Assembly: GCA_017302435.1 (NCBI GenBank)
Contig: JAFLDL010000037.1
Span: 1-47,421 of the forward strand
From: Candidatus Accumulibacter necessarius
GTDB taxonomy: Bacteria; Pseudomonadota; Gammaproteobacteria; Burkholderiales; Rhodocyclaceae
Length of the DNA: 47,421 nucleotides
Direction: 5' to 3'
Below the pieces are notes generated by a model. That model had not been told where the DNA came from. It was given only the letters and a program-made list of their open reading frames with translations, and searched no databases. Position numbers and translations under genes: made by a program. Numbering within the stretch: the stretch's first letter is position 1; every line of letters begins with the position of its first letter. Below are positions 34,210 to 45,135 of this stretch, piece by piece.

Positions 34210-35577
34210 TTATGAGGAAACTGCCTCCCGCACGGCGGCTGCCAATTTTTCGGCGGCGAGGGTGACGGTCGACGGGTCCTGACCCTCGACCATGACGCGC
34301 AGCAGCGGTTCAGTCCCGGAAGCACGCAGGAGTACGCGCCCGCAGCCGTTGAGTTCACTCTCGACCTCGCTCTTCGTGGCGCCGATCAACGGGTGCTCTT
34401 TCCAGGGGAAGCCCTTGCTCAGCGCGACGTTGATCAGCTTTTGCGGATAGAGCTTCAAACTGCCCAAGAGGTGCTGCAGATCGCCGCCTTCTTCCCGTAG
34501 TGCAGAAAGCACCTGCAGGGCGGAGACGATGCCGTCACCGGTCGTGTGCCTGTCGAGGCAGAGAATGTGGCCGGAGTTTTCCCCCCCAAAGAGCCAGCGC
34601 TTCTGCCGGAGCAAGTCCATGACGTAGCGGTCACCGACGGCCGCACGCACGAAAGGCACCTTGAGTTCAGCCAGTGCGTGCTCAAGAGCGAGATTGCTCA
34701 TCAAGGTGCCAACCACACCTGCCACGGCGCCTTGACGTAGACGGCTGCGGACCACCGCGAACAGCAGCTGATCCCCGTCGTAAACGTTGCCGATCGCGTC
34801 AACCATGATCAAGCGGTCACCGTCGCCGTCAAGCGCGATCCCAAGGTCGGCTCCCTGCGCCACGACAGCTTCGCGCAAGGCAGCGGGTGCAGTAGCGCCG
34901 ACATCCTGATTGATGTTGAGGCCATTTGGTTCGGTGCCGATACTGGTGACCTCGGCGCCCAACTCGTGAAAGACATGTGGAGCAATATGGTAGGCTGCTC
35001 CGTTGGCGCAGTCGACGACGATCTTCAGGCCCCGCAAATCCATCTCGAACGGAAAGGTGCCCTTGCAGAACTCGATGTAACGACCGTCGGCGTCATCGAT
35101 TCGCCGCGCACGGCCAAGGCCGGCCGAGGGAACACAGGTCAGCGGCTCGTCAAGTGCCTCTTCTATCTCGGACTCCAGGTCGTCCGGCAGCTTGGTTCCT
35201 CCTGAGGAGAAGAATTTTATTCCATTATCGTAGTACGGATTGTGCGACGCGGAAATGACGATACCAGCTTGCAAGCGCAAGGCGCGGGTCAGATAAGCGA
35301 TGGCCGGGGTGGGCATTGGACCGACCAGACAGACATCGACGCCGGCGGCCGAAAAACCTGCTTCCAGTGCGGCTTCCATCATGTAGCCCGAAATCCGGGT
35401 ATCCTTGCCGATCAGGACCGCCGGCCGTTCTCCTGCCTTGAGACGACTGCGGGCAGTATCGCGGGCAGCAAGAACCCGTCCTGTCGCATGTCCGAGGCGC
35501 ATGACGAAATCGGGCGTAATCGGGATTTCCCCCACCCGCCCACGCACGCCGTCTGTACCAAAATACTTTCTTGTCAC
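34210..35577 (-). CDS. glmM: Phosphoglucosamine mutase
   Basis: Interconverts glucosamine-6-phosphate and glucosamine-1-phosphate, feeding UDP-GlcNAc and peptidoglycan synthesis. 455 residues from GTG 35577, which begins the conserved [13 protein letters not shown] motif and is preceded by ggagaga; an upstream in-frame ATG at 35607 lacks conservation. The phosphoserine is S111 in [15 protein letters not shown]. The magnesium loop [11 protein letters not shown] is near 245-255, and the sugar-binding GGENSGH near 330-336 and [12 protein letters not shown] near the end are intact. It lies 100 bases after folP, in the widespread ftsH-folP-glmM order. Confidence 0.96.
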   Translation of the reverse strand: MTRKYFGTDGVRGRVGEIPITPDFVMRLGHATGRVLAARDTARSRLKAGERPAVLIGKDTRISGYMMEAALEAGFSAAGVDVCLVGPMPTPAIAYLTRALRLQAGIVISASHNPYYDNGIKFFSSGGTKLPDDLESEIEEALDEPLTCVPSAGLGRARRIDDADGRYIEFCKGTFPFEMDLRGLKIVVDCANGAAYHIAPHVFHELGAEVTSIGTEPNGLNINQDVGATAPAALREAVVAQGADLGIALDGDGDRLIMVDAIGNVYDGDQLLFAVVRSRLRQGAVAGVVGTLMSNLALEHALAELKVPFVRAAVGDRYVMDLLRQKRWLFGGENSGHILCLDRHTTGDGIVSALQVLSALREEGGDLQHLLGSLKLYPQKLINVALSKGFPWKEHPLIGATKSEVESELNGCGRVLLRASGTEPLLRVMVEGQDPSTVTLAAEKLAAAVREAVSS

Positions 35578-35677
35578 GATTTTCTCTCCCCAGGCCTGCA
35601 GACACATGGTTGTCTGTCAATAATGTCTATTCTACGCAAACAATGGGGAGGCCGCTGCCAAGTAGAGCACGGACCAG

Positions 35678-36517
35678 TCATTGAGACTCGACGGCATGCC
35701 AGATAGCGAGGGCGTCGCGCGTCTGTGCGACGTCGTGGACGCGCAGAATGCTGGCTCCACGCTGTGCAGCCAGCAAGGCGGCGCTGATGCTGGCGGCCAA
35801 TCGGTCTTCGACTGGGCGGGCAGTGAGGGCGCCCAGCATGGACTTGCGTGAAATCCCCGCCAGCACGGGGCGTCCTTCAAGCGATAGCTCATCCAGACGG
35901 CGCAGAAGTTCGAGATTATGGTTCAGTGTCTTGCCAAAGCCAAAACCCGGATCGAGCAGCAGACGATCACTCGCGATACCGGCGGCCCTGGCCATCGCCA
36001 GACGGTTGCGCAGGAAGCCTTGTACTTCGGCGACGACATCGGTGTAGTGAGGCTGTTCCTGCATGCTCAGGGGCTCGCCCTGCATGTGCATCAGGCAAAT
36101 TCCACAGTCGCTGTCGGCGACTGCCGCCAGTGCGCCCGGCATGCGCAACGCGTAGATGTCATTGATCATCGAAGCGCCGTGCCGAAGTGCAGCCCGCATC
36201 ACCTCCGGCTTGTAGGTGTCGACAGAAATCGGAACACCGCAGCCGGCAAGTTCTTCAAGCACCGGCATGAGGCGCCGCAACTCCTCTTCGACCGAGGTGG
36301 GAAACGCTCCTGGACGCGAAGACTCGGCACCAATGTCAAGCAGATCGGCGCCCGCTTCGATCTGCCGGTGAGCGTGCGCGATTGCCTTGGCGGTGTCGCT
36401 TACCCCGTCACCCGAGAATGAGTCCGGTGTCAGGTTCACGATACCCATCACCAATGGGCGAGCAAACTCGAGTGTGAAACTGGCGCAGCGCAACATCAGG
36501 AAGTCGAGCCCGCGCAC
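35678..36517 (-). CDS. folP: Dihydropteroate synthase
   Basis: Condenses p-aminobenzoate with pterin pyrophosphate to make dihydropteroate; the sulfonamide target. The 279-residue TIM barrel has the pterin-binding start VMGIVNLTPDSFSGDG near 23-38, the conserved SRPGAFP near 65-71, a GFGFGKTLNHN motif near 190-200 and GISRKSMLG near 220-228. The GTG at 36517 follows ggag at fair spacing; ATG 36496 is the alternative and still keeps the domain. It lies between ftsH (65-base gap) and glmM. Confidence 0.95.
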   Translation of the reverse strand: MRGLDFLMLRCASFTLEFARPLVMGIVNLTPDSFSGDGVSDTAKAIAHAHRQIEAGADLLDIGAESSRPGAFPTSVEEELRRLMPVLEELAGCGVPISVDTYKPEVMRAALRHGASMINDIYALRMPGALAAVADSDCGICLMHMQGEPLSMQEQPHYTDVVAEVQGFLRNRLAMARAAGIASDRLLLDPGFGFGKTLNHNLELLRRLDELSLEGRPVLAGISRKSMLGALTARPVEDRLAASISAALLAAQRGASILRVHDVAQTRDALAIWHAVESQ

Positions 36518-36582
36518 CGCTCCGGCAGGAAATGCCTTGGAGGCCGGTCCGCCACAGCGATCAGCTTACCGCTACCGCACGC

Positions 36583-38466
36583 TCAGGCTGGCGCGGCTGC
36601 ACTGGGGGCGGCATCAGGGGTGTTGTGGTCCGGCTTGTTCGGTGACGGCACCTGCGGTTGTTTCGGCGGGCGCGGAGGCTTGCCTTCCATGATGTCATTG
36701 ATCTGGTCGGCATCTATCGTTTCAAGTTCAAGCAGTGCTGCGGCCATTGCCTCAACCTTGTCGCGGTTACCCTCGAGCATTCTGCGCGCCAGAGCGTATT
36801 GCTCGTCGATGATACGGCGTATTTCCGCGTCGACCTTCTCCATTGTCGCTTCGGACATGTTCTTGTGCGTGGTGACCGAGCGCCCGAGGAAAACCTCTCC
36901 TTCATTTTCGCCATAAACCATCGGGCCTAGCGCATCGGACATTCCGTAGCGGGTAACCATGTCACGAGCCATCTGCGTGGCTCGCTCGAAGTCATTCGAT
37001 GCTCCAGTCGTCATCTGGTTCATGAACAGTTCTTCAGCGATACGACCACCGAAGAGGACAGCAATGCGACTCATCAGATAGATGCGGTCATAAGCGTAGC
37101 GATCCTCCTCGGGGAGCTGCATCGTCAGGCCGAGCGCACGACCGCGCGGGATGATGGTCACCTTATGCACCGGATCAGATTTCGGCATCAGCTTGGCGAC
37201 CACCGCGTGCCCAGACTCGTGGTAGGCCGTATTGCGCCTTTCGTCCTCGTTCATGACCATGCTGCGGCGCTCGGCACCCATCATGATCTTGTCCTTGGCT
37301 TTTTCGAAGTCTTCCATGTCAACCAGGCGCTTGTTGCCGCGAGCGGCGAATAGTGCAGCCTCGTTTACCAGATTGGCGAGGTCGGCGCCCGAGAATCCGG
37401 GCGTCCCACGGGCGATGATGTCGGCCTTGACGTCGGGTGACAACGGCACCTTGCGCATGTGTACGACCAGAATCTGCTCGCGACCACGAATATCGGGCAG
37501 CGGCACGACGACCTGGCGGTCGAAACGACCCGGCCGCATCAGAGCCGGATCGAGCACGTCGGGACGGTTGGTTGCCGCGATCACGATGACGCCAACGCTG
37601 CCTTCGAAGCCATCCATCTCGACCAGCATCTGGTTGAGCGTCTGTTCGCGTTCGTCGTTGCCGCCACCCAGGCCGGCACCGCGTTGGCGACCGACCGCAT
37701 CCAGTTCATCAATGAAGATGATGCAGGGGGCATGCTTCTTGGCGTTTTCGAACATGTCGCGAACGCGGGCCGCACCGACTCCGACGAACATCTCGACGAA
37801 GTCGGAGCCGGAGATCGAAAAGAAGGGTACCTTGGCCTCACCGGCAATTGCCTTGGCGAGCAGTGTCTTGCCGGTGCCCGGGTTACCCACCAGGAGTACC
37901 CCCTTCGGGATGCGGCCACCCAGTTTCTGGAACTTCGATGGATCGCGCAGGAAATCAACGAGTTCCGACACTTCCTCCTTTGCCTCGTCGCAACCGGCAA
38001 CGTCAGCAAAAGTGATGGTATTTGTTGATTCGTCGAGTAGCCGCGCCTTGCTCTTCCCGAACGAGAAAGCGCCTCCGCGACCGCCGCCCTGCATCTGGCG
38101 CATGAAGAAAACCCATACGCCGATCAGGAGCAACATCGGAAACCAGCTGACGAAGATGCTCATCAGGAAAGACTGCTCTTCCTCGGGCTTGGCCTCGATC
38201 TTGACTCCGTGTTTCAGCAGATCGGAAACCATCCACAGATCAGGTGGTGCGTAGCTGGTGAGCTTTCGCCCATCGGTGGTGGTTGCCTTGAGCACACGCC
38301 CCTCGATAACGACCTTGGCAATCGTTCCCTTGCCCACTTCTTCGATGAATTGTGAGTACTCCATCGACGACTGGGTTACCTGGCGATTGTTGAACTGGTT
38401 GAATACCGTCATCAGGACGAGACCAATGACCAGCCACACTGCCAGATTCTTGAACATGTTATTCAA
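36583..38466 (-). CDS. ftsH: ATP-dependent zinc metalloprotease FtsH (TTG start)
   Basis: Membrane-anchored AAA+ protease that degrades membrane and short-lived regulatory proteins. 627 residues. Membrane segments at about 7-23 and 104-122 flank a periplasmic domain. Walker A is GNPGTGKT at 194-201, Walker [12 protein letters not shown] near 255-265, and the protease site HESGH is at 416-420. The start is set at TTG 38466, reading (M)[10 protein letters not shown], because the Shine-Dalgarno AGAGGTGA lies just upstream; ATG 38457 would be too far from it, and the upstream ATGs at 38535 and 38520 add an unconserved tail. It is 120 bases after rlmE, the usual order. Confidence 0.95.
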   Translation of the reverse strand: MNNMFKNLAVWLVIGLVLMTVFNQFNNRQVTQSSMEYSQFIEEVGKGTIAKVVIEGRVLKATTTDGRKLTSYAPPDLWMVSDLLKHGVKIEAKPEEEQSFLMSIFVSWFPMLLLIGVWVFFMRQMQGGGRGGAFSFGKSKARLLDESTNTITFADVAGCDEAKEEVSELVDFLRDPSKFQKLGGRIPKGVLLVGNPGTGKTLLAKAIAGEAKVPFFSISGSDFVEMFVGVGAARVRDMFENAKKHAPCIIFIDELDAVGRQRGAGLGGGNDEREQTLNQMLVEMDGFEGSVGVIVIAATNRPDVLDPALMRPGRFDRQVVVPLPDIRGREQILVVHMRKVPLSPDVKADIIARGTPGFSGADLANLVNEAALFAARGNKRLVDMEDFEKAKDKIMMGAERRSMVMNEDERRNTAYHESGHAVVAKLMPKSDPVHKVTIIPRGRALGLTMQLPEEDRYAYDRIYLMSRIAVLFGGRIAEELFMNQMTTGASNDFERATQMARDMVTRYGMSDALGPMVYGENEGEVFLGRSVTTHKNMSEATMEKVDAEIRRIIDEQYALARRMLEGNRDKVEAMAAALLELETIDADQINDIMEGKPPRPPKQPQVPSPNKPDHNTPDAAPSAAAPA

Positions 38467-38470
38467 TGCT

Positions 38471-38478
38471 TCACCTCT
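38471..38478 (-). promoter_or_regulatory. Shine-Dalgarno that decides the ftsH TTG start
   Basis: On the minus strand AGAGGTGA matches 7 of 8 bases of the consensus GGAGGTGA and ends 4 bases before TTG 38466, the correct spacing for that codon rather than for ATG 38457. Confidence 0.65.
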
Positions 38479-38533
38479 TCCAAGTTGCCCCGCCCGGGAT
38501 GCTTCCAGAAACCTTGCCATTCCATAGAATTGC

Positions 38534-38539
38534 ATTCTA
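38534..38539 (-). promoter_or_regulatory. Possible -10 element for ftsH
   Basis: TAGAAT on the minus strand, about 68 bases upstream of the TTG start, in an AT-richer patch. The -35 region is poor (a TTGGTT-like hexamer at 19 bases). No sigma-32 heat-shock consensus was recognised. Confidence 0.3.
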
Positions 38540-38586
38540 AACCGATTAATGCCCGCTGAACCAAACAGTAGGTCGACGATCCGAGA

Positions 38587-39207
38587 TCAGGGCCTCGGGG
38601 ACCGACCCAGCAGATACATTTCCGGGCTGCGATCACGCGAGGCTTCCGGCTTTCGAGAATGCACCTCCTTGAATGTCTGACGCATCTCGAGCAGAAAATC
38701 GGCAAAGCCATAACCCTGAAACACTTTGACCAGAAAAGCCCCGTCTGGTTTCAGCCAATTGCGGGCGAAGTCCAGAGCCAGTTCGGCCAAATGTGTGCCG
38801 CGGGCCTGGTCGCTCACCGAGATGCCCGAGATATTGGGGGACATGTCGGAAAGAACAAGACCTGCCTTTTCGCCAGCGAGCAGGTGTTCGAGGCGTTGAA
38901 GGACTTCCTGCTCGCGAAAGTCGCCGTGCAGGAAGGTAACGCCAGGCAGCGGAGCCAGCTCCAGCAGGTCGACGGCGATTATGCGACCCTTGCCCTGCAT
39001 TCTGGTGGCCGCAACCTGTGACCAGCCCCCGGGGCTCGCTCCGAGGTCGACCACTACCTCACCAGTGCGTATCAGATGGTCCTTGTCGTCCATTTCCATC
39101 AGTTTGTATGAGGCGCGCGAGCGATAGCCATCAGCCCTGGCCCGTTGCACATAGGTGTCGGTTACATGCTCGCGTAACCAGGCATTACTCGATCGACTTC
39201 GATTCAT
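38587..39207 (-). CDS. rlmE: 23S rRNA (uridine-2552-2'-O)-methyltransferase RlmE (FtsJ/RrmJ)
   Basis: Methylates U2552 of 23S rRNA late in 50S assembly. 206 residues from ATG 39207. The first residue of the catalytic K-D-K-E tetrad is K35 in SRASYKLMEM; the SAM loop DLGASPGGWSQV is at 54-65, and DMSPNISGISV near 118-128 and FLVKVFQGYG near 155-164 supply the next residues. The longer in-frame start overlaps the divergent yhbY promoter region and is unlikely. It is divergent from yhbY (45 bases between start codons) and followed by ftsH. Confidence 0.95.
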   Translation of the reverse strand: MNRSRSSNAWLREHVTDTYVQRARADGYRSRASYKLMEMDDKDHLIRTGEVVVDLGASPGGWSQVAATRMQGKGRIIAVDLLELAPLPGVTFLHGDFREQEVLQRLEHLLAGEKAGLVLSDMSPNISGISVSDQARGTHLAELALDFARNWLKPDGAFLVKVFQGYGFADFLLEMRQTFKEVHSRKPEASRDRSPEMYLLGRSPRP

Positions 39208-39252
39208 TGGCCGAAACCCGCTAAAATGCACCCTTCAAAAAAGGTATCCTGC

Positions 39253-39612
39253 ATGCTCAATATCAGCTCGAACGAGCGCCGCGTTCTGCGTGCCCGCGCC
39301 CACTCCCTGAATCCCGTGGTCTCAATCAGCCAGAACGGCCTCTCCGAATCCGTCGTGAAGGAGATCAACGCAAGCCTCACCAGTCACGAACTGATCAAGA
39401 TCCGCGTTTACAGCGACGACCGGGAACTACGCGAACAGTTTCTGGCCACGATTTGCCAGCAACTGAATGCGGCACCGATACAGCATATCGGAAAACTGCT
39501 GGTTCTCTGGCGTCCGCAACCGGATACGCCTGCAACACCGGCCAAACCCCGACCGAGGCGCCCTGGGCCGCGCCAGAGCAAACGCAGCTTTCAGGGTAGT
39601 TCCGGCGGCTGA
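39253..39612 (+). CDS. yhbY: YhbY/CRM-domain ribosome-assembly RNA-binding protein
   Basis: A 119-residue protein with a single CRM domain, which in E. coli associates with pre-50S ribosomes. The domain runs about residues 3-95: ERRVLRARAHSLNPVVSISQNGLSESVVKEI, with the GxxG-like segment QNGLSE, then ALTSHELIKIRV as SLTSHELIKIRV. A basic Pro/Arg tail (KPRPRRPGPRQSKRS) follows, longer than in E. coli YhbY (97 residues). The start at ATG 39253 is preceded by aaggtat. It is the only plus-strand gene inside this minus-strand block and divergent from rlmE. Confidence 0.9.
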   Translation: MLNISSNERRVLRARAHSLNPVVSISQNGLSESVVKEINASLTSHELIKIRVYSDDRELREQFLATICQQLNAAPIQHIGKLLVLWRPQPDTPATPAKPRPRRPGPRQSKRSFQGSSGG

Positions 39613-39633
39613 CGGAGTTGCCGGCGAGGTGTC

Positions 39634-39655
39634 CCGGGATGGACTTGCATCCCGG
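39634..39655. other. Perfect stem-loop between convergent yhbY and DUF4149 gene
   Basis: ccgggatg (39634-39641) and catcccgg (39648-39655) form an 8-bp perfect stem with a 6-base loop, between the ends of two convergent genes. There is no T-tract, but such a hairpin may protect both 3' ends or act as a weak bidirectional terminator. Confidence 0.45.
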
Positions 39656-39656
39656 C

Positions 39657-40121
39657 CTAGCGCGGGCCGCGCCCGGCACTTGCCACCAGCAGTAAGCCGA
39701 GCAGGCTCTGAACGAGGTAGAGAATGCTCGAAACACCATGCCACGTGGCAAACCGGTTGCGCAATACGCTCTCCATGACTTCTCTCGGCAAGGCGTCTGC
39801 CTTGATCTGGGCCAACAGCGGCTGTACACCAAACAGGCTGACCAGGGTAAGCAACAACATCACCAAGAGCAACCAGAATGTCCTGCGCCACCAGGCGGCG
39901 GTACCGATGCGCAGCAGTTCGAACAGCAGCAGGTAGCTGGCGCAGGCCAGGCCAATCCAGCCGATCAACTCGAACAGCTTGCCAGCGAGCACGCCCGCCA
40001 ATGGACGTTCGCCACCCAGTATGGCGAACAGGGTCGGTGCAACCAGATAGCCTATTGCCCACAAGCCACCAACCCATAGCGTCAGCGCGATGTTGTACAG
40101 GGCATCTGCCAGTCGCCGCAT
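39657..40121 (-). CDS. DUF4149 integral membrane protein
   Basis: A 154-residue protein with four membrane segments: about 6-28, 45-72, 80-100 and 130-150. The opening LADALYNIALTLWVGGLWAIGYLVAPTLF (in part ALTLWVGGLWAIGYLVAP) matches the DUF4149 family, in which a conserved GGLW...AP block precedes the second segment. Function unknown; the family is common beside greA in betaproteobacteria. It starts 9 bases after the greA stop and is likely co-transcribed with it. Confidence 0.85.
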   Translation of the reverse strand: MRRLADALYNIALTLWVGGLWAIGYLVAPTLFAILGGERPLAGVLAGKLFELIGWIGLACASYLLLFELLRIGTAAWWRRTFWLLLVMLLLTLVSLFGVQPLLAQIKADALPREVMESVLRNRFATWHGVSSILYLVQSLLGLLLVASAGRGPR

Positions 40122-40130
40122 GGTCAGGCC

Positions 40131-40607
40131 CTAGTCGTAGCGGACGTCGATGACTTCGTATTCGCGAACTCCGCCGGGGGCTTGAACCTCCGCGATATCG
40201 CCCGCAAACTTTCCAATCAGCGCACGCGCTATTGGCGAGTTGATCGAGATCTTGCCTGCCTTGATATCGGCCTCATCCTCGCCAACTATCTGATAGCTTA
40301 CGCGGCCACCCGATTCCTGATCCTCGAGATCGAGCGTTGCACCGAAGACGCAACGCCCGTCAGCGTCGAGCAGCTTCGGGTCGATGATCTGGGCGTTTGC
40401 CAGTTTACTTTCCACTTCCTTGATACGGCCTTCGACAAATGCTTGCCTTTCCTTGGCGGCATCATACTCGGCGTTCTCCGAGAGATCGCCGTGCGAGCGC
40501 GCCTCGGCAATCGCTGAGATGGCGCGTGGCCGCTCGACGGTTTTCAGATGATGCAGTTCGGCACGCAGTTTTTCGGCGCCGTTAACGGTTACAGGTACCT
40601 TGGTCAT
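40131..40607 (-). CDS. greA: Transcription elongation factor GreA
   Basis: Binds RNA polymerase through the secondary channel and rescues backtracked complexes by stimulating transcript cleavage. 158 residues from ATG 40607, the same length as E. coli GreA. The N-terminal coiled coil has the catalytic acidic tip in [21 protein letters not shown], given by its core [13 protein letters not shown] (about 38-50). The C-terminal FKBP-like domain (about 80-158) ends in [15 protein letters not shown]. The longer in-frame start is unsupported. The carB-greA order is typical of proteobacteria. Confidence 0.96.
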   Translation of the reverse strand: MTKVPVTVNGAEKLRAELHHLKTVERPRAISAIAEARSHGDLSENAEYDAAKERQAFVEGRIKEVESKLANAQIIDPKLLDADGRCVFGATLDLEDQESGGRVSYQIVGEDEADIKAGKISINSPIARALIGKFAGDIAEVQAPGGVREYEVIDVRYD

Positions 40608-40674
40608 ATCATTCGCTGCCGACGAAAAACCGTCGATACTCCCAACACACGGGCGGATCAAACGATTCTATGGG

Positions 40675-43600
40675 TTAACTAGTCAGTTGTGCGTGTAAAT
40701 CCTGTATCGGGTAGACGATCAACTCCCCGCGGTTTCTGATGCCAGCCGTTGCCGCTTCCGCACCCCAGATCGTCGTATAGATAGTTACCCGTGCCGCTAG
40801 GCCAGAAGTTCGGATCGAGCGCGAGTCGCTGATAGCCTTGCGTTTTTCGTCCACCGTGTTGATGATCAGCACAATCTCGTTATTCTTGATCATGTCGACT
40901 ACATGCGGCCGACCCTCAGTCACCTTGTTTACCGCGGTAACGGCAATCCCTACTGAAGAGATCGCGGCGGCGGTGCCGCGCGTGGCAAGAATCGTGAAGC
41001 CTGCCGATTCCAGTTCCCGGGCGATCTTGACTGCCTTGGGCTTGTCGGATTCCTTGACGCTGATGAACACCTGGCCGGAACTGGGCAGGCGTACGCTTGC
41101 AGCCAGCTGGCTCTTGACGAAGGCCTCGGAAAAGCTTAAGCCAACCCCCATCACCTCGCCGGTCGATTTCATTTCCGGACCGAGAATGGTATCGACGCCA
41201 CGGAACTTGATGAACGGGAAAACGGCTTCCTTGACCGAGAAGTAGTCCGGAATCACTTCCTTGGTGACTCCCTGGCTGGCGAGCGACTGTCCCACCATAC
41301 AGCGCGCCGCGATTTTCGCCAACTGCAGGCCGGTTGCCTTCGAAACAAAGGGTACCGTACGCGATGCCCGCGGATTCACTTCCAGGACGAAGACCACGCC
41401 CTTCTGGATGGCGAACTGGACGTTCATCAGACCGCAGACATTCAGGGCCTTGGCCATCAACCGCGTCTGCCGGCGCAGTTCGTCCTGGAGCTCTGCCGAC
41501 AGTGAATACGGTGGCAGAGAGCATGCGGAGTCGCCTGAATGCACCCCGGCTTGCTCGATATGCTCCATTACACCCCCGATGAACACCTCCTGGCCATCGC
41601 AAAGCGCGTCCACGTCAACCTCACTGGCGTCGTTCAGGAAACGATCGAGCAACACTGGCGAGTCGTTTGAAACCTTGACGGCTTCACGCATGTAGCGCTC
41701 GAGGTCGCGCTCCTCATGGACGATCTCCATCGCCCGACCTCCGAGCACGTAGGACGGGCGAACCACCAGGGGATAGCCGATTTCGGCCGCCATGCGCAGT
41801 GCCTCGGTTTCGGTGCGCGCAGTGCGGTTAGACGGCTGTTTGAGGCCAAGATTCTGGAGGAGCTTCTGGAATCGCTCACGGTCCTCCGCGGCGTCAATCA
41901 TGTCCGGGCTGGTGCCGATAATCGGCACGCCATTGGCCTCGAGGTCGCGAGCGAGTTTGAGCGGTGTCTGGCCGCCATATTGGACAATAACGCCAAGCGG
42001 CTTCTCGACGGCGACGATTTCCAGTACGTCTTCGAGCGTCAGCGGCTCGAAGTAGAGCCGATCCGAGGTGTCATAGTCGGTCGACACGGTTTCCGGATTA
42101 CAATTGACCATGATTGTCTCGTAACCGTCTTCACGCATCGCCAGTGCAGCATGCACGCAACAGTAGTCGAATTCGATCCCCTGGCCAATCCGGTTGGGGC
42201 CGCCACCAAGGACCATGATCTTCTTCCGGTCGCTGGGATTTGCCTCGCACTCTTCCTCGTAGGTCGAGTACATGTAAGCCGTATCGGTAGCGAATTCGGC
42301 CGCGCAGGTGTCGACTCGTTTGTACACCGGGCGCACCTGCATTTCGTGGCGCCGCTGACGGACGGCGGTTTGCGTCGTTCGCAGCAGCGTCGCCAGACGC
42401 TTGTCGGAGAAGCCGGCGCGCTTCAGATGCCACAACTCGTCACGTGACAGGGAGTCGAGTAGCCTGCCGCGGACGCTTTCAGCCTTGACGTGAAGATCTT
42501 CGATCTGCGCCAGGAACCAGCGGTCGATGGCAGTCAGTCGATGGATCTCGGCCAGAGTCAGGCCGATGCGGAAGGCGTCTGCAAGATACCAGATGCGCTC
42601 CGGGCGGGCTTCGCTGAGCGCCATCTCGATTTCCTCGCGGTCTGCACTCTTTTCGTCGAAGCCGTCGACGCCGACTTCGAGGCCCCGCAAGGCCTTCTGC
42701 AAGGACTCTTGAAAGGTGCGTCCGATGGCCATGACTTCCCCTACCGATTTCATCTGGGTCGTCAGCCGCGAATCGGCTTCGGGAAATTTTTCGAACGCGA
42801 AGCGCGGCACCTTGGTGACCACGTAGTCGATCGACGGCTCGAATGAAGCAGGGGTTCTGCCACCAGTGATTTCATTGGCGAGTTCATCGAGCGTATACCC
42901 CACAGCCAGTTTTGCCGCCACCTTGGCAATCGGGAAGCCGGTTGCCTTCGAGGCTAGTGCCGAGGAACGCGAGACGCGCGGGTTCATTTCGATCACGATC
43001 ATCCGCCCGTCTTGTGGGCAGATGGCGAACTGGACGTTTGAACCGCCGGTATCGACGCCGATCTCGCGCAATACCGCCACCGAAGCATCACGCATGATCT
43101 GGTATTCCTTGTCGGTCAGCGTCTGGGCTGGCGCGACGGTAATCGAGTCACCAGTGTGAACGCCCATCGGATCCAGGTTCTCGATCGAACAGACGATGAT
43201 GCAGTTGTCTTTCCGGTCGCGAACAACCTCCATTTCGAACTCTTTCCAGCCGATCAGCGATTCCTCGATCAGGAGTTCTCTGGTCGGACTGGCCTCCAGA
43301 CCACGTTTGCAGATTTCAACGAACTCTTCCTGGTTGTAGGCAATGCCGCCACCTGATCCCCCCATGGTAAATGACGGCCGGATGATGGCCGGATAGCCGA
43401 TCATCGCCTGCACCTGCAGTGCCTCCTCCATCGAGTGCGCCGCTGCGGAACGAGCCGATCCCAGACCGATCCTGGTCATCGCCGCTTTGAACTTCTCCCG
43501 GTCCTCGGCCATGTCGATCGCTTGTTTGGTCGCGCCGATCATCTCGACCCCATACTGCTCAAGCACGCCATGTCTCGCCAGATCAAGCGCACAGTTCAGC

Positions 43601-43884
43601 GCTGTCTGTCCCCCCATGGTCGGCAGGATCGCGTCAGGGCGCTCCTTGCTGATGATCTTTTCGACGACTTTCCAGGTGATCGGCTCGATATAGGTCACGT
43701 CGGCCATGTCTGGATCGGTCATGATGGTGGCCGGATTGGAGTTCACCAGGATCACCCGGTAGCCCTCCTCGCGTAGCGCCTTGCAGGCTTGCGCGCCAGA
43801 GTAATCGAACTCGCAGGCCTGACCGATGACGATCGGGCCGGCGCCGATGATCAGGATGCTCTTGATGTCAGTGCGCTTGGGCAT
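40675..43884 (-). CDS. carB: Carbamoyl-phosphate synthase large subunit
   Basis: Makes carbamoyl phosphate from bicarbonate, ammonia channelled from CarA, and two ATP, for arginine and pyrimidine synthesis. The 1069-residue length is normal. Two homologous ATP-grasp halves are visible: [19 protein letters not shown] at the start (core GAGPIVIGQ) and [17 protein letters not shown] near 555-571, with [20 protein letters not shown] and [18 protein letters not shown] in the two active sites. The C-terminal MGS-like allosteric domain (about 940-1069) is present. It overlaps the end of carA by 17 bases, so translation is coupled. Confidence 0.97.
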   Translation of the reverse strand: MPKRTDIKSILIIGAGPIVIGQACEFDYSGAQACKALREEGYRVILVNSNPATIMTDPDMADVTYIEPITWKVVEKIISKERPDAILPTMGGQTALNCALDLARHGVLEQYGVEMIGATKQAIDMAEDREKFKAAMTRIGLGSARSAAAHSMEEALQVQAMIGYPAIIRPSFTMGGSGGGIAYNQEEFVEICKRGLEASPTRELLIEESLIGWKEFEMEVVRDRKDNCIIVCSIENLDPMGVHTGDSITVAPAQTLTDKEYQIMRDASVAVLREIGVDTGGSNVQFAICPQDGRMIVIEMNPRVSRSSALASKATGFPIAKVAAKLAVGYTLDELANEITGGRTPASFEPSIDYVVTKVPRFAFEKFPEADSRLTTQMKSVGEVMAIGRTFQESLQKALRGLEVGVDGFDEKSADREEIEMALSEARPERIWYLADAFRIGLTLAEIHRLTAIDRWFLAQIEDLHVKAESVRGRLLDSLSRDELWHLKRAGFSDKRLATLLRTTQTAVRQRRHEMQVRPVYKRVDTCAAEFATDTAYMYSTYEEECEANPSDRKKIMVLGGGPNRIGQGIEFDYCCVHAALAMREDGYETIMVNCNPETVSTDYDTSDRLYFEPLTLEDVLEIVAVEKPLGVIVQYGGQTPLKLARDLEANGVPIIGTSPDMIDAAEDRERFQKLLQNLGLKQPSNRTARTETEALRMAAEIGYPLVVRPSYVLGGRAMEIVHEERDLERYMREAVKVSNDSPVLLDRFLNDASEVDVDALCDGQEVFIGGVMEHIEQAGVHSGDSACSLPPYSLSAELQDELRRQTRLMAKALNVCGLMNVQFAIQKGVVFVLEVNPRASRTVPFVSKATGLQLAKIAARCMVGQSLASQGVTKEVIPDYFSVKEAVFPFIKFRGVDTILGPEMKSTGEVMGVGLSFSEAFVKSQLAASVRLPSSGQVFISVKESDKPKAVKIARELESAGFTILATRGTAAAISSVGIAVTAVNKVTEGRPHVVDMIKNNEIVLIINTVDEKRKAISDSRSIRTSGLAARVTIYTTIWGAEAATAGIRNRGELIVYPIQDLHAQLTS

Positions 43885-45025
43885 TTGGCGCCTTTTGGTC
43901 TTGCATCATCTTGACAAAGCGGTCGAACAGGTAGGCGATGTCGTGGGGTCCCGGGCTTGCTTCAGGGTGGCCTTGAAAGGAAAAAGCCGGCACGTCGCTG
44001 CGGGCGATGCCTTGCAGGGACCCGTCGAATAGCGATGCGTGTGTCGGCCGCAGATTCGCAGGCAGGCTGTCGGCGTCGACCGCAAAGCCGTGGTTCTGGC
44101 TGGTGATCAGGACTTGCCTGGTCTGGAGATCCTTGACCGGGTGGTTGGCCCCATGGTGGCCAAACTTCATCTTCAGGGTCCTGGCGCCTGAAGCCAGTGC
44201 CAAGAGCTGGTGACCGAGGCAGATGCCGAAGGTCGGCACACCTCTGGCCAGTACTTCGCGAATGGCTGTGATGGCGTAGTCGCAGGGCTCTGGATCCCCG
44301 GGGCCATTGGAGAGAAATATGCCATCCGGCCGGTGCTGGAGTGCCGCGGCGGCGGATGTCTGCGCTGGAACTACCGTCACCTTGCAGCCGCGGGCGGCCA
44401 GCATACGCAGGATGTTGTGCTTGACACCAAAATCGTAGGCAACGACATGCAAATGCGGTGCGGGTGCAGCTCGATAGCCGCGCAGGCTCCATTCACCCCC
44501 GGTCCACTCGTAGGGTGCATCGACGCTCACTACCTTCGCCAGGTCCATACCGGCGAGCCCCGGGAATGCGCGCGCTTTGGCGATCGCCTGCTGCTCATCA
44601 ATCCGGGTGGCCATGATGCAGCCGGCCTGGGCGCCTCTTTCGCGCAGAATGCGCGTGAGCCTTCGCGTATCAATGCCGCTGATGGCGACGATGCCATATT
44701 TGTTCAGGTACGCAGGCAGCGTTTCCTGTAGCCGCCAGCTCTCGGCGCGAACCGGCAGGTCACGAATGACAAGGCCCGCAGCATGGTTGGCGCGCGATTC
44801 GAAGTCCTCGGCATTGCATCCGACGTTACCGATGTGCGGATAGGTGAGGGTGACAAGCTGACGACAGTAGGAGGGATCAGTCAGTATTTCCTGGTAGCCG
44901 GTCATTGCCGTATTGAATACTACTTCACCGCTGGTACTGCCTGCGGCGCCGATAGCCAGGCCACGGAAAATAGTCCCATCAGCCAGTGCGAGTATCGCGG
45001 GCGGAAGAGTGGGTAACAAGGACAC
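43868..45025 (-). CDS. carA: Carbamoyl-phosphate synthase small subunit
   Basis: Glutaminase subunit that supplies ammonia to CarB. 385 residues from GTG 45025, chosen because aggag lies 7-8 bases upstream and the residues after it ([16 protein letters not shown]) start the family domain. The nucleophile is C269 in [12 protein letters not shown], at the same number as in E. coli; the His/Glu pair is in [11 protein letters not shown] near 353-363. The N-terminal half carries [21 protein letters not shown] near 34-54 (core [11 protein letters not shown]). A leader with a terminator-like hairpin precedes it. The 17-base overlap with carB implies coupling. Confidence 0.96.
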   Translation of the reverse strand: MSLLPTLPPAILALADGTIFRGLAIGAAGSTSGEVVFNTAMTGYQEILTDPSYCRQLVTLTYPHIGNVGCNAEDFESRANHAAGLVIRDLPVRAESWRLQETLPAYLNKYGIVAISGIDTRRLTRILRERGAQAGCIMATRIDEQQAIAKARAFPGLAGMDLAKVVSVDAPYEWTGGEWSLRGYRAAPAPHLHVVAYDFGVKHNILRMLAARGCKVTVVPAQTSAAAALQHRPDGIFLSNGPGDPEPCDYAITAIREVLARGVPTFGICLGHQLLALASGARTLKMKFGHHGANHPVKDLQTRQVLITSQNHGFAVDADSLPANLRPTHASLFDGSLQGIARSDVPAFSFQGHPEASPGPHDIAYLFDRFVKMMQDQKAPNAQAH

Positions 45026-45083
45026 GAAAGACTCCTGTTGAAGCTGCTGTTGATTGTGCTGCTTGTGCGAGCTGTAGATACGC

Positions 45084-45113
45084 AAAAGCGGGACGAGCAC
45101 ACAGCCCTCCCGC
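45084..45113 (-). promoter_or_regulatory. Terminator-like hairpin in the carAB leader
   Basis: On the minus strand GCGGGA and TCCCGC (plus positions 45108-45113 and 45088-45093) pair around a 14-base loop and are followed directly by TTTT. It lies between the putative -10 box and the carA start, where an attenuator would be expected. The stem is only 6 bp, so function is uncertain. Confidence 0.4.
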
Positions 45114-45135
45114 TCGGATCCTTGCAAACCGATCA

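Noticed and set aside
38467-38535. Longer FtsH start (MQFYGMARF...)
   Set aside because: The extension precedes the conserved NNMFKNL start, has no Shine-Dalgarno and overlaps the likely promoter.
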